Of a stretch of 64,000 nucleotides of DNA, positions 1 to 10,690 are shown one piece after another. The stretch is from the NCBI RefSeq assembly GCF_901933205.1, contig NC_044573.1:30873493-30937492 (forward strand), in the 5' to 3' direction. The position numbers and the translations under genes were made by a program. The notes beneath the pieces were generated by a model, which was not told the origin of the DNA, did no database searches, and saw only the letters and a list, made by a program, of their open reading frames with translations. The stretch's first letter is position 1. Every line of letters starts with the position of its first letter. This DNA comes from Camarhynchus parvulus (lineage: Eukaryota; Chordata; Aves; Passeriformes; Thraupidae).

Positions 1-457
1 TCAGGGCCCAGACAAAAGCCCCAGGCAGCACTGAACTCTTTGGCTGACAGGAGCCTCAGTGTTAAGTTCATGTGCCACACATTTCCCAGCTGGACCCGAG
101 CTGCTGGACATGAGCCCCCAGCCCTGCTGCAAGGCTCCCAGCCCCCCTACACCAGCCCAGATGCTGGATTTTGTGGTGCTTTAGCCTCACTGATAATCCA
201 TGCATCTTTTCCCATTTTCCACTTGAATCAAAATGTAGTTCAGGGGCAGGGGCAATCTCCAGCCTTTGCCAGCCTCAAAGGAATTCTGGCCAGTACTTCC
301 ACCTCAGCATACACACCAAGTGTCCCAATTTCAGAAAAAAAGTACTTTCTTTTGTAGGTTTGCAACCTGGCTTTTCCTTTCCTAAAGAAGAGATTTCATT
401 AAAGCAAAGAAACATTTCTAAACCACTCTCAATGATAATCCAGCTCTATGATAACCA
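1..457. other. No gene recognised; unique sequence
   Basis: Open frames of 105 and 118 codons overlap here in different frames and show no domain, no codon-bias contrast with their surroundings and no convincing splice sites. I see nothing else in this stretch. Confidence 0.6.
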
Positions 458-497
458 TTTTTTTTGTTGTTGTTTGTTTGTTTGTTTGTTTGTTTTT
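458..497. repeat. T-rich (TTTG)n simple repeat
   Basis: An eight-base T run is followed by GTTGTTGTTTG and then several TTTG units. It reads as (CAAA)n with an A run on the minus strand. Such tracts often start from a retroposon poly(A) tail, but no body of an element is visible beside it. Confidence 0.85.
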
Positions 498-992
498 GAA
501 AGAAATTATGTTCTCTTGGGCCTGTAGAGAAACTTTGAATAGCACAATTCTTGGAGAGCCAAAAAGGGAAACAGGGCAGCCTGTGGTGTAGTTCTGTAAA
601 TCAAGTGTCCTCCAATCTAAGTCTGCTTCGGTACCTGGCATCCTGGTGATGCATCTGAATGGTGACAGGTAAGGGTCAGGTGAGAGTTCTCCAGAAAAGG
701 GTGTGATACAGAGAAATCAGCCTGTGTCCTCGAAGAACTGGAAGCTGAGCCCTTCGTCTTCTGAAATCTGGGAAATATTTGTCTATGTCTTGTTGGGAAT
801 TTTGTTACTCAAATAATCTGTGGTTTGAACTTGGGACACGTGGCCCTGCTGCAGAGGGGAAGGCTGCTCCTTCCCTTCAATACTCTAGTTAAAAACAGAA
901 TCACAATTTCTCAGGGCTATAGGCAGGGCAGAGGCAAGAGCAAATGAAGGGTGTGAAACTCCTGCTGAAAGCATTAGAGACACTTAGGGAGA
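498..992. other. No gene recognised; unique sequence
   Basis: No frame of note and no recognisable repeat. A 70-codon minus-strand frame (429-641) runs through the neighbouring T-rich tract and is not a gene. Confidence 0.6.
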
Positions 993-1095
993 CGTGAGTT
1001 CATCTTGGCCAAATCCACTGAATAGCGTGGGGCAGGTAATTTCATCTCTGGTTCCCTGGCTGTAAAAGAGAAGAAAACTTTTCCCTACCTCAGAG
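993..1095 (+). repeat. MIR-like (CORE-SINE) fragment, sense
   Basis: The order of words follows the middle of the MIR consensus. There is a GTGAGTTCAT...TCCACTGAATAGC block, then GGGGCAGGTAATTTCATCTCTG (compare the GGGCAAGT.ACTTAACCTCTCTG of MIR), then TTCCCTGGCTGTAAAA (compare TTCCTCATCTGTAAAA) and finally CCCTACCTCAGAG. The match is diverged, as expected for a copy this old. The family call is from memory of the consensus. A related amniote SINE with the same core is the main alternative. Confidence 0.6.
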
Positions 1096-2110
1096 TAAAT
1101 CCCTTGGTTCTTGTCAAACACTCAACTACTACAGCAGTGAGGGTCATATAAATTATAATTACACTGAGTGTCTGGTGCTGCTGCCCGGAACTAGCACTTC
1201 ATTCTCTAGTACACAAAATTTCTTTTTGGTGGCGAAATTAGCTGCTGCTGCAACCCTAATTAGGTTCCCTGTTTTGAATGACTCATTTGGCATATAGGAA
1301 TCAGTTTTCTTTGTCTCTAAAGGAAGCTTGAAATCATGTTTTGAAATTCAAACCAGGTTATATTTGCCCAAAACACACAGACCCCAAAGTCTGGTTAGGA
1401 CAGGGTGGGGAGCGGGAGTGTTAAACTTAGAAATGGATTTAATTAACCTTTGCTGTTTATTGGTTGCTTCCAGAGTTCAGCCAGGTTAGGAAAAGAACAA
1501 GGAATGGGTCACCCAGTGTTTACACGGGGCTTCTGAAGAATGGCCCAGACACTTATTCTCCCCCCTTGTTTCTTTAAACATTCTGAGTTTAAAGTTGTGG
1601 CTTAATTTTGGAGCCAAGCAAGGGAGATGTTGATTCAGAGAATGGTAAATAGGTAGTGGTAGGAGGCAATATTAACTTCTCTGTGTTACCTTTAACACTA
1701 GTGTATCTATCCTTCCTCCTCCTCAGCTTGCTGCATGCAGGAGGTGCTACAAGAGACTCAGGGTAACAGATCATTTCCATTCTGGGTAGTATTTTGATTA
1801 TTTGTCTTCACACATGGGTCACCCCCGAATCAGTTGTTCATTGTAAATTAAGTTCTTCTGCACAATGTCACAGACTGAAAAGCTGTTTTTCAGGATTTGA
1901 TCAGCCTGCTCAATGGTTTGGAGCAAGAATCCATAAAAGTTAATTAGACTGGCATAACCATGTCAGGAAGATCCAACAGTGGCTCTGAAATCTAGGAGTG
2001 ACAGAAAGGTTTGGTGATTAAACCAGCAAATTGCACAGTTGAGTGGGGAAAATAAGACACAGCACCACTTTTTCAGCAATTGGTTTTTTGGTTTTTCTGT
2101 CCCTGCTTGA
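1096..2110. other. No gene recognised; unique sequence
   Basis: AT-leaning unique sequence. The only open frames are short (63 codons or fewer outside the adjoining microsatellite). Near 1250-1300 there is a TAATTAG homeodomain-type core next to a TGACTCA AP-1-like word, but a single pair of such words is common by chance. Confidence 0.55.
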
Positions 2111-2288
2111 GGAGAGGAGAGGAGAGGAGAGGAGAGGAGAGGAGAGGAGAGGAGAGGAGAGGAGAGGAGAGGAGAGGAGAGGAGAGGAGAGGAGAGGAGA
2201 GGAGAGGAGAGGAGAGGAGAGGAGAGGAGAGGAGAGGAGAGGAGAGGAGAGGAGAGGAGAGGAGAGGAGAGGAGAGGAGAGGAGAGGA
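2111..2288. repeat. (GGAGA)n pentanucleotide microsatellite, about 36 units
   Basis: About 178 bases of uninterrupted GGAGA repeat with no visible substitution, giving an all-purine + strand and an all-pyrimidine (TCTCC) minus strand. Because five is not a multiple of three, every frame is free of stops across it. That produces four or more overlapping false frames of 70-128 codons encoding EERRG or SSPLL runs, none of which is a gene. A tract this long and pure is probably length-variable between individuals and may be shortened or lengthened by assembly. Homopurine mirror-symmetric tracts can form triplex (H-DNA), and closely spaced GG pairs can stack as two-layer quadruplexes. Both statements are inferences from base composition. 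Confidence 0.97.
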
Positions 2289-2910
2289 ATGAAGGAAAAT
2301 AAAACACACAAAAAGAGACAAAGAAGAGTTTCACGCAAATAAACAGCATTTTGAGTTTAGTATGGGACAGATTCCTTCCTTGAAGGCCTTGTATTAGGCT
2401 TTTGGATGGTATAAATCAATACACATCCTTTGACTTTGGTGAATATATACTTATTTACTTCAGTTGGGAATCTCATCTCATAAGCTAGTGAAACAAAAGA
2501 AGAAAAAATGAACAAGGAGTTCAGTTTGAGATATGGAGATTACGAAGTACAAAGTTTTGGCTCAAATGTTTGTAGTGACAGGACTGTCTATCTGCAATAA
2601 GTCCATCAGTTTCCAAGAGGAGTTTCAACTAGAGATAATCTCAGACTGGGAACTCAGTAGGGTATAGGTACAAGCAGTTGTGAAGAAAGAAATGTCCTGC
2701 AAACAGAAGGGAAATAGCTATAGCAGACAGAAGGAAAAAGAATATCAAATATCACAGGCTGCCAGAATGTAATTCCCTCTAACAATCACCCAGAAGATAC
2801 CCCATCGTTTTGTAATGATTACAAGCTGTGCATTGAGCTGGAAGTAGAGAACAGAGGGTCCACCAGTGGGGTGGGTGTGATGTCCACAGTCACGCTTTGT
2901 CTTCTAATGA
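2289..2910. other. No gene recognised; purine-rich flank of the microsatellite
   Basis: A-rich and purine-biased sequence directly after the GGAGA tract, then unique sequence. No gene, promoter or element seen. Confidence 0.55.
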
Positions 2911-2955
2911 GGGAAGGGGGGGGAAGGTGGGGGAATAAGAGAGAGAGAGAGAGAA
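2911..2955 (+). repeat. G-rich tract followed by (GA)n
   Basis: G runs of 3, 8 and 5 separated by two to four bases (2911-2933) are followed by a short GA dinucleotide run (about 2938-2954). The eight-G run can count as two three-G runs, so the segment satisfies the usual four-run quadruplex rule on the + strand. Function unknown. Confidence 0.7.
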
Positions 2956-5900
2956 TGTGAAACAAAGGAGGAGAGAAAGGAAAACAAAGAGTAAATGACC
3001 TTTGTGACATGCCCAAGCCATGAAAAGCTGATTCTGATTGACTCAAAGAAGGAAATAATGGTTTTTTTTGGTCAAATAAGCTCAATGAAACAGGGTCCAA
3101 AAATGGTTACAGGACAACTCAGGACACTGAGCCAACACATGCTCTTTTCACAGAAACAGAAACAGGAATAGTTAATTTCTCTTTGTGGTCTGTAATGTAA
3201 CAGGAGTCGAGAAGGTCTCTCATTACACTTTTGGACAGCATCTGGGAGAGTGAAACCTCTAGCCACGGCAAAGCACTTTTGGAATCCAAGTGAAGATGAA
3301 GATATCATGGAAACTTAGATCTGGACAGTCCAAAACATTTCTTCAGCCTTGCAGTGGAAGGCCTGGAGATAGTGCATGACGGTCAGTGGCAGTATTTGCA
3401 AAACAGAAGGAGATGCAAGCAAGCTTGCTCCTTTCTAATTATGGAGGACAGCAGTTGATTCAGCCTTAAATAGCCTCTGAAACAGGAACATGCAACGAGA
3501 AAATTTCCACTTGGACTGAAATTTTTCTTGGTGGAAGCCAAATTCTTGAGAAAATTAGATAGACTGATAAGGTTTTTCAGATCTCCTTTGGCATGGAAAG
3601 CCCAGGGTTGAGCAACTTCAATATATTTATTGGGCAGGTTCCAAAACATTTCAGTGCACAGATGCGACAAACTGTAAAAATGTGTCTACTGATGATATAA
3701 TTGTCTAGGACAGAACTGTCACTGAACATCAGGAATTGTTTCAGCATGTGCTTGCTGAAGTTGCAAGTGGAGAAAGGTTTCAATTAAGCAAAATAAAATT
3801 TCAGCTGAATTAAAAAAAAAAAAGGAAGAAATAAAGAGACAAGGAAAAAAGTCCCAGTTGTTACAGATGCTGACCTTAAAATGATACGGTTAAAATTCTG
3901 TCTCTCATATATGTTGAGTTTAAAGTTTATGGCAAGATTTTCACAACCTGTGTGAAATAACTTCCCAAACACTGCCAAGGCAGTGACAGCACAGCAAGTT
4001 TAACCACTTGTAGTACGTACTGATATCAATCTAGGCTGTGTTTTTAGGGTCCTATTAAAAGCAACCAAGTTCTGCACAGATGCTTCAAGTGGTGACTTGG
4101 GAACTCTACTTCACCCAAGATGTTGCACAACTGAGTAGATGCCTGTAATGTATGCAGAGAGAAATGGAGATAAGAAAGCAAATGCCTGTGCAGCTTAAGA
4201 AAACAATGCTGGGTCTTGCACATGGTTGTCCTGATTTGCCCAAGCCTCCCAAGGGTTATAAACAATGCAAGCAGCCAACAGTTCCCTCTGGAACTGGAAG
4301 AACATGCTGCAAGCCTTGAGTTGATGACCCAGGATATGATTTGGTCGCAGCAGACATGCTGTTGAGAGCATATGCTCCACTTGTCAGTACATAACCTGAT
4401 GGAGTGGAACAAGCAGGAACAACTCATGCAAACACTGTAAAAGCATCGTGTGCTGCTTCTCCTGAGAACAGGGGAATCCTCCAAGAGCTAAAGAGAGCAA
4501 GCCTCAGTGCACAGAACAACTGAAAACTCCTATACGTGCTTGGTCTCTGCATGTGCACGTGCTCCTGCAATGAAAGAAGCAGCAAGCAGGTGAAGCAGAT
4601 GAGGGGGGCACACATAGCTGTGTCTAGCTATTTCTGCATTCATTTGGAGTCAGGGGTCAGCTTGTCCTCCAACACCAGTCAGTCCAGCCACACTGAAACC
4701 TAAGCCAACAAGAGAGATTCTCTGCTGAAGCAAGTTGGCATCTGCCCACTGACAAAAGCAGGGCTCATCCTTCGGTGATGTGAAGCAGTGTAACACAGCC
4801 TTGGCTCTGGAAAAAGTGAACAGAACAGCAGCAATCATCAGGAGCTGAGATTTTTGGCTCCCTGCCTTTTGTTTTACAGTATATTAGGAAGGCAGAGATT
4901 TTTCCAAAAGACTGGTGAGGTGAACTGGCAGCAGAGGGCAGGGGAAGGGAGGCAGGGAGCCAAGGTAGGGAGCTTTGCTGTACTCCAAGCTGATGCTGCC
5001 AGAGGCAGCAGTGGGATGGGCAAAGAGGAGAAGGCTCAGAAAGCTGAGTGGGCATCTGCCATAAGGGGAAAGAGACAGGCACCAAGGGACTAACTGCAGG
5101 GTGGGTGAGAAGAGAGTGGGTCCAGGGAACGGGGCCAAGAGGAGGAGAAGGGAACAGGGCTCAGCAGCAGGACAAGTGGTAGAAAGGTTTGCTGTCCTCT
5201 GACACATTCATGATGTAACAGCAACAGCTACACCACGCAGCCTCTCTCGCACCACCATTGTGCTTCTTCAGCAAATTTGCTGGTGTGCTGACTTTAGAAA
5301 AGTCATCTTTAAAAAGAGGAAGGGGGTTCAGTCGAGGTGGTACCACCTAATCCTAAAGTTGCCCAACTCTTCTTATTGAAAGGCTGTTTTCATTTGCTTC
5401 TAACTTTGTCACACTAACCATCTGGCCTGCAATTCCCCATGCTGAGTGTCTGCCTCAAGCCGAATTTGTTTTGTTCAATTGTTTTCGCATTTCTGCTTAA
5501 GTGGCATGGCTGTTTCTGAGAACAAGGAGAAGAAAAATGCATTGTTTCCCTCATGGTGAAGCAGTCATACTGGTTTGTGACTCCCATGTCTCAGAGTGGG
5601 CACCCAAGCAGAGGCTGTCCTTCGTGTGAAGGATGTGCTCTTGGAAACCTCACTAAAATCCACCCATTTGGCCACCTTATAAAACTCAGAAAAGCCAACA
5701 TTTGATTTTTGCCTGAAAAACAGATGAGTCAAGCACTTGCCTTCTCTGAAGGTTTCTTGGCTATCTCTTATGGGTTTGTGCTTCATCTTTTCTGGCTCCT
5801 CTGTAGGTGCAGTTGGTGTAGGTCCCCTGTATAGGGACAAAACAATCCAGCAGGGTTGCCTCTGCCACCACTGCTGCTGAGATTCCTGGTTGTGAAAGGA

Positions 5901-6678
5901 CTGTACCCCCTCTACCTTCAAAGGCAGAGGTAAATTGAGACATAAACTGGAAAAAGCGGGGGTGTAGGAATGAAAAAAATCACATGTGGCATCAGCCAGA
6001 GCTGAGAGGAGAAGTGGTTATGAATGAGAGAAGCAAGACAGAGGTCAGGAGTACCACAGTACATGAGGGTGCACCATTCAGAATCCAAGTGATAAAGTAG
6101 AAGTGTTAAAACCATAAATTTCTAGTTTGTGTCTGTTCACCTGTGTCCCATGGCAGCCCAGGCTCCAACACCAAGCCCAGCACGTTCCTGTCCCTGCAGT
6201 CTGCAGGGCTGGTGCTGCTGCTCTCCCATCACCTCAGGTGGCAAAGGGCTGGAAATCTCCAGCTCCCTGGTCCCTGGAGACCTGTGCCAGGGTCAGCCCA
6301 TCTACACACCACTCCCTCTCCAAGGAGTAAGAAAGGAAGCTCTGAAACTTTGTTGTGGTTCCCCCCACAAGTCTGCAATAGCACATGGAGAGCTCTGTTA
6401 AAGCAACATTATGACTGCACAGTGGAGTGAGGAAAAGCTAATCTGGAGGCTTTCCATAAAGCATTAATTCATCTCCTTTGTGCCTGTGTGTTATAGTACA
6501 GCCTTTAATTACATGATCACACAGCGTTTTGTTGGGTTTTTCCCACAGGACCCCTGCATGTTTTATTGCCAAGATGGAGGGGAGTGTAGGAAATGAGGAA
6601 GGGGATTGGAGGGGGAGAAGAGATGATCTGATCATTAATGCAACTGAACACTGCCTAGCCCTGCTCCTGCGACTGAGC
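2956..6678. other. No gene recognised; unique sequence
   Basis: The largest open frame is 146 codons on the minus strand (4044-4484). It is Cys- and Ser-rich without a domain and contains no ordered motif. A stack of overlapping frames at 4765-5207 and 6127-6430 shows GC-richer sequence rather than a gene, since three frames are open at once. An A12 run sits at 3812-3823. I found no CR1 3' end here. Confidence 0.55.
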
Positions 6679-6715
6679 CCTTGTGTGCTACTGGCAAGTC
6701 ACTTAAATAAGCATT
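6679..6715 (+). repeat. Possible short MIR-like core
   Basis: The words TGTGTGCTACTGGCAAGTCACTTAA resemble the MIR segment GTGTGACCTTGGGCAAGTCACTTAA. The resemblance is limited to about 30 bases and does not continue into the CTCTCTG...TCAGTTTCC part, so this may be chance. Confidence 0.25.
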
Positions 6716-7435
6716 TTCTAAGTTGGCCACTAGCTCCCATTTTGTTTGCCAAGCCACGGACACCTGGGGCCAGACTGGCAAAAGTGCTGAGCATTCTGCA
6801 TTGCAAGCAAAGTTGCCGGGAGCTGTGTCTTCAACATGAAATTATGAGAGTTCCTGGCATTATAGATTCAAGAAATCCTGGCCACTCTGAAAAATTCCCT
6901 GCCCTGCACTCTCTGGCCAAGGATGCATTTTGCCATGAAATTGTTCATAGCTGGCCATAATACATTTGCTAGAGATTTCCTTTAGGTGGCTTTGATATCA
7001 AAACCTGCTTACAAGGATACTCCAGGGACTACTTAGCTCACCTTTCTTCTGACATCTCAGCTATATGTCCTGCCCAAAATGGTACTCAAGTGTTCATTTT
7101 GTTTCTTCACAAGCCTTTCACAATAGTAGATATTCATGTCTATACACCATTCTCCCTTCCTGCTGTCCTCCTTGGTCCTTGCAAATCTTGTTCCTGTTCC
7201 TGTTCTTTTCTGCCAGTAGGTGCTCAGCTTTCATGTTTACAGAAACCAATTGGTTTTGTTATGTGTCTGCAATTTTGTTTTTCACAAGAATCACGTGCAG
7301 GGTAAATTCTCTGCAAAATTAAGTAACATGCCAACATCTAAACATATACAGCACACACAGCCAGCAAAATAAAAAAAAGCAAACTTGTGTAGCTCTAAAG
7401 TGAACAGCAAGAGTCACTGGTCACATCTCTAATGT
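6716..7435. other. No gene recognised; TGGC/GCCA-rich unique sequence
   Basis: A 143-codon frame (6529-6960) crosses this part but has no domain. Between about 6720 and 6960 there are many TTGGC, GCCAA and TGGCC words, which are half-sites of the NFI type. None forms a clean TTGGC-N5-GCCAA pair that I could verify. It could be a conserved non-coding element, but that cannot be judged from one genome. Confidence 0.4.
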
Positions 7436-7560
7436 CTCTATCTTAGTTCCACTTTGGTAAAATGGAAGTGCTACTAGCTCCTTCCTCTTTTCATAAGGGC
7501 TGTGGTAAGGGGAAATCTGTTCATGTTTCTGAACTGCTCAGATTTAGAATGAAAGTGTCA
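7436..7560 (+). repeat. MIR/L3-tailed SINE-like fragment, sense
   Basis: The segment runs TTCCACTTTGGTAAAATGGAAGTGCTACTAGCTCC, then CATAAGGGCTGTGGTAAGG, then TTCATGTTTCTGAACTGCTCAGAT, then AATGAAAGTGTCA. This parallels the MIR-family order GTAAAATGGGGATAATAGTACC / CATAGGGTTGTTGTGAGG / TGTGAAGTGCTTTGAGAT / GATGAAAGGTGCT, whose last part is the L3/CR1-type tail seen in some amniote SINEs. Family assignment between MIR and an AmnSINE-type element is uncertain. Confidence 0.55.
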
Positions 7561-10542
7561 CAGGAAAGCCCATGAGGAAATGTAATCAGTTTGTGTTCTA
7601 GGCAGAGCTTAAGTGGTGTTTAGTAAATAAGGCCTGAGGTCAAGTGATGAGGGTAAGAAGAAATTCTAAGCAGTTACCCAGTGAGCACGTAACAATCTGT
7701 CCTATACAGTGATAATCCTGTGACTGTGATACAATGCAGATGCATATAGAAGTTTAAATTGAAAAATGAAGAACTATCACAATTTTAATGTCTTATTTCT
7801 GAGCAATTAATATTTCCAACCTCAGTGGTTTTTAACGTAATTATTAAAAGATAATAAGGACAGACAATATAAAACCAGGTGTCCATCTAGCTCAAATATT
7901 ATGCAGTTAGCACAATTAGAAAACACTTTATTAGGCATTTGTGCTCTGCAATAGAGTAGAGAACTGGACTTCATAGGATACACTCTACTGTCTGCTTTTG
8001 AAAGCCCCAGGCAAAGGCTCTGAAGAGATATTCCTGTGAATGTCACTATTTAATACTTCCCCACAATATTTAGGTTACATTTTCCCTGAACTAATTTCCT
8101 GCTGTTTTGATATTTTTACATATAAACAAGCACAACATTAGAGACCCATTGTCCTGACTGCTCAGAAACAGTAAGTGTGAACAGGTATTAACATGTCCCT
8201 ACAAAGACAGCCAACCAAACCAAGCATGTTTGAGTCATTCTCCCATTGCACTTTTCAAAATCCCAGAAAGGCTTGGATGATTTCAACAAACCCTCAGTCC
8301 TTGCTATTGCTTTCTTTGAAGACCATCCAGGTTATCACCACCTCCCGCATTTGGTAGACCACTGATTTCACAGAAAGATCGACTTCCTAGTCCTGTGTTG
8401 AATGCTCTTTGTGCCAGCAAGACCAAACTGCACTGACCGTTCTTAGGTCACGCTGCATGCCAAGATCTTATCAAATCTGCTCCACGTATCAGCCCACCTA
8501 CCACCTTCCATTTGTTGAGCCCCACATCTGGCTTTAACCAGCATACTCACAAGTTCTTTCAATATCACATCTGCCAAGGGTTTTCCTTCCTTCTCATAGT
8601 CTGTGTGTTTCAGGTTGATTAATTGATGTTTGTTTTGTGGGGTTTTTTCCCCCAAGATGAAATGTGAGGTTTTTTGGCTGGCTTTCTGCTCCTCCAAAGT
8701 CACATTGTATTTGTTCTCTGTCTAAACTTGCATTTGCAATTCAGCCCAGTTAAATAGCATTTGTTAATGCCATTAATGGGCTTTTAACTCCCCGCAACCT
8801 GATTAATAGTGGAGATATTAAGTACACCCAGAAGTAATGTTTACAAAAGCATCCACGTGATTTAGAAGCATGAGTCCTGTCAAATGTCTCCGTGTCAGCT
8901 TTGCCTTTGAAAGTGAACTTCACAGTTTGGCACAGACCCAGAGAGCTGGGAGCATGCTCCATTTCTTTTTTGGGGGAGGGTTGTAAGCTTATCCCTCTAC
9001 AGCAGGACACGGGGATGGGCACCAAATCAAAGTTGATTTGCGCACATGGACATTTTTCCTTCCCTTCCTGGCTGCTAACAGTTTTAAAAGATCCTGTTTC
9101 CTGCCTTACACCCTGTTCAGCCAATCTTTTTGTTTTGTCCTTATGTTTTTAAAGAAGCAATGGGGACTGTCTGTCACTTCAGGCTCCATCTCATTTATGC
9201 ATGGATAAGCTCTCCAGCACTACTTGTTTTCACAACCTCTCTTCCTAAAATCCTTTCATCTTTCCTTGGCAGCCAGAACTCCCTCCAGATTTCTCTTGCA
9301 TGTACCCTTTCCCTGCAGAAGGTGATGACTAAGCATTCAGGTTGGGTGGCTTTGCCTACAGCAGTGGATATTAACAAATCTAAATAAATACACCTATATC
9401 TGCATGAGGGAGACAGGTACCCACAACAGACAGTGCTTGCTGTGTCCCTCTGATGCTTGCCTTTCTGAAAAGGGTCACAAATGCCTTATCTCCATTGAGC
9501 CACTCTCAGCTGACTTTCATGTCCCTGTATGGGCCAGTCCAAATTCTGAGGGAAGAGCAAGAGTAGACACCTAGCTTCTTTCCCGGTTTCCTCTTCAGGA
9601 AGAGATTGTTTACACCTCAGTACATCTGAATGATTTCCCAGAACAGCAGCTAGCTACTTGGTGCTAATTCACCCCAGCAGGAACCACACAGCCCCATCTC
9701 ACTCACTGCACAAAAGCACTGTAACTCCAGGGTCTCACATCCTGCTCCAGCCGTAAGTTCTTCAGGAACATTCGTAAAAGGAGGAGGGGTTTTCTAGCCA
9801 GTGTCCACAGAATTAAATCACTGCAAGGCTCCCCGTTGGCATTCCCTGACCTCAGCTCCACTTTCAAGAACAAACACAAGTTTTACCTCCATCACCTTGC
9901 TGATGCCCTGCAGAACTTCACTCAGCTGCACTGTGCTCTCCTCTGGGGTTCGAGGTACGGAGCTAGCGGGCCATCTGCTGTGCTGACAGAGGCAGCTCCC
10001 ATACCCCTCTGAAGAGCCAGCTTGCCTTGATCCAGTCACCAGGTTAAGCCTGAATGACAGCCATCAATGATGCAGCAGAGATTTGGCTTTTGGCTGCTTG
10101 CTCTCTCGTTGTTTGCATGGCAAAAGAATGACATCTCTCATCATTTAGGGGCCTCGACATTCTGGATTGCTCTGAGGTTTGCTATTTGACACAGACTGAG
10201 TTTTCAGGGGATGATCATGCAGGATGAGTGCATGCTTTCATCTCCTCTTGCAGCAGCAGAGGAGTGGTACCTCATCATTAGACAAATGCACAATGTCCTA
10301 GCAGAGCTGCTTCCCTCTCAGGCAGCTTTTTGTCACCAAATCACTTGCAAAGACCGAGGTGCAGGAGAGAGAACCTCCAAAATTTCTCCATAGAGCAAGG
10401 GAAGGATGGGATGTAGCTGGACGCTGCATCAATGCTCCATGTTTCCCAACTAAACATAACTAGACATTGCAGAAGAATTATACTATGTAGGAGTCAAAAG
10501 ATTTCCCAACAGCTGTTCACACAGATGTCCAGGATTGTTTTT
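7561..10542. other. No gene recognised; unique sequence with an enhancer-like patch
   Basis: Frames up to 124 codons occur (8750-9124, minus), with a complementary-strand frame open over the same bases, which argues for chance. Around 8620-8930 there is a concentration of ATTA/TAAT words, described as a finding. No repeat family recognised. Confidence 0.5.
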
Positions 10543-10690
10543 ACATATTTACATATCTATATCTATATCTCTATCTAATACATATAAACCCAAATATAAA
10601 TATTTATTCTGTTCTATTAAAATTTCTATAGAATATATATGCAAAACAGTATATAAAATATAAAGTTATGTATAATATTTCATACATCTA
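10543..10690. repeat. AT-rich low-complexity patch with imperfect (ATATCT)n
   Basis: ATATCTATATCTATATCTCTATCT near 10553-10576 gives way to long A/T words (ATATATAT, AATATAAATATTTATT, TATATAAAATATAAAG). Strongly AT-biased compared with both flanks. No element body is visible. Confidence 0.75.

Noticed and set aside
1963..2349. Five frames encoding EERRG or SSPLL repeats
   Set aside because: Direct by-products of the GGAGA microsatellite, which has no stop codon in any frame.
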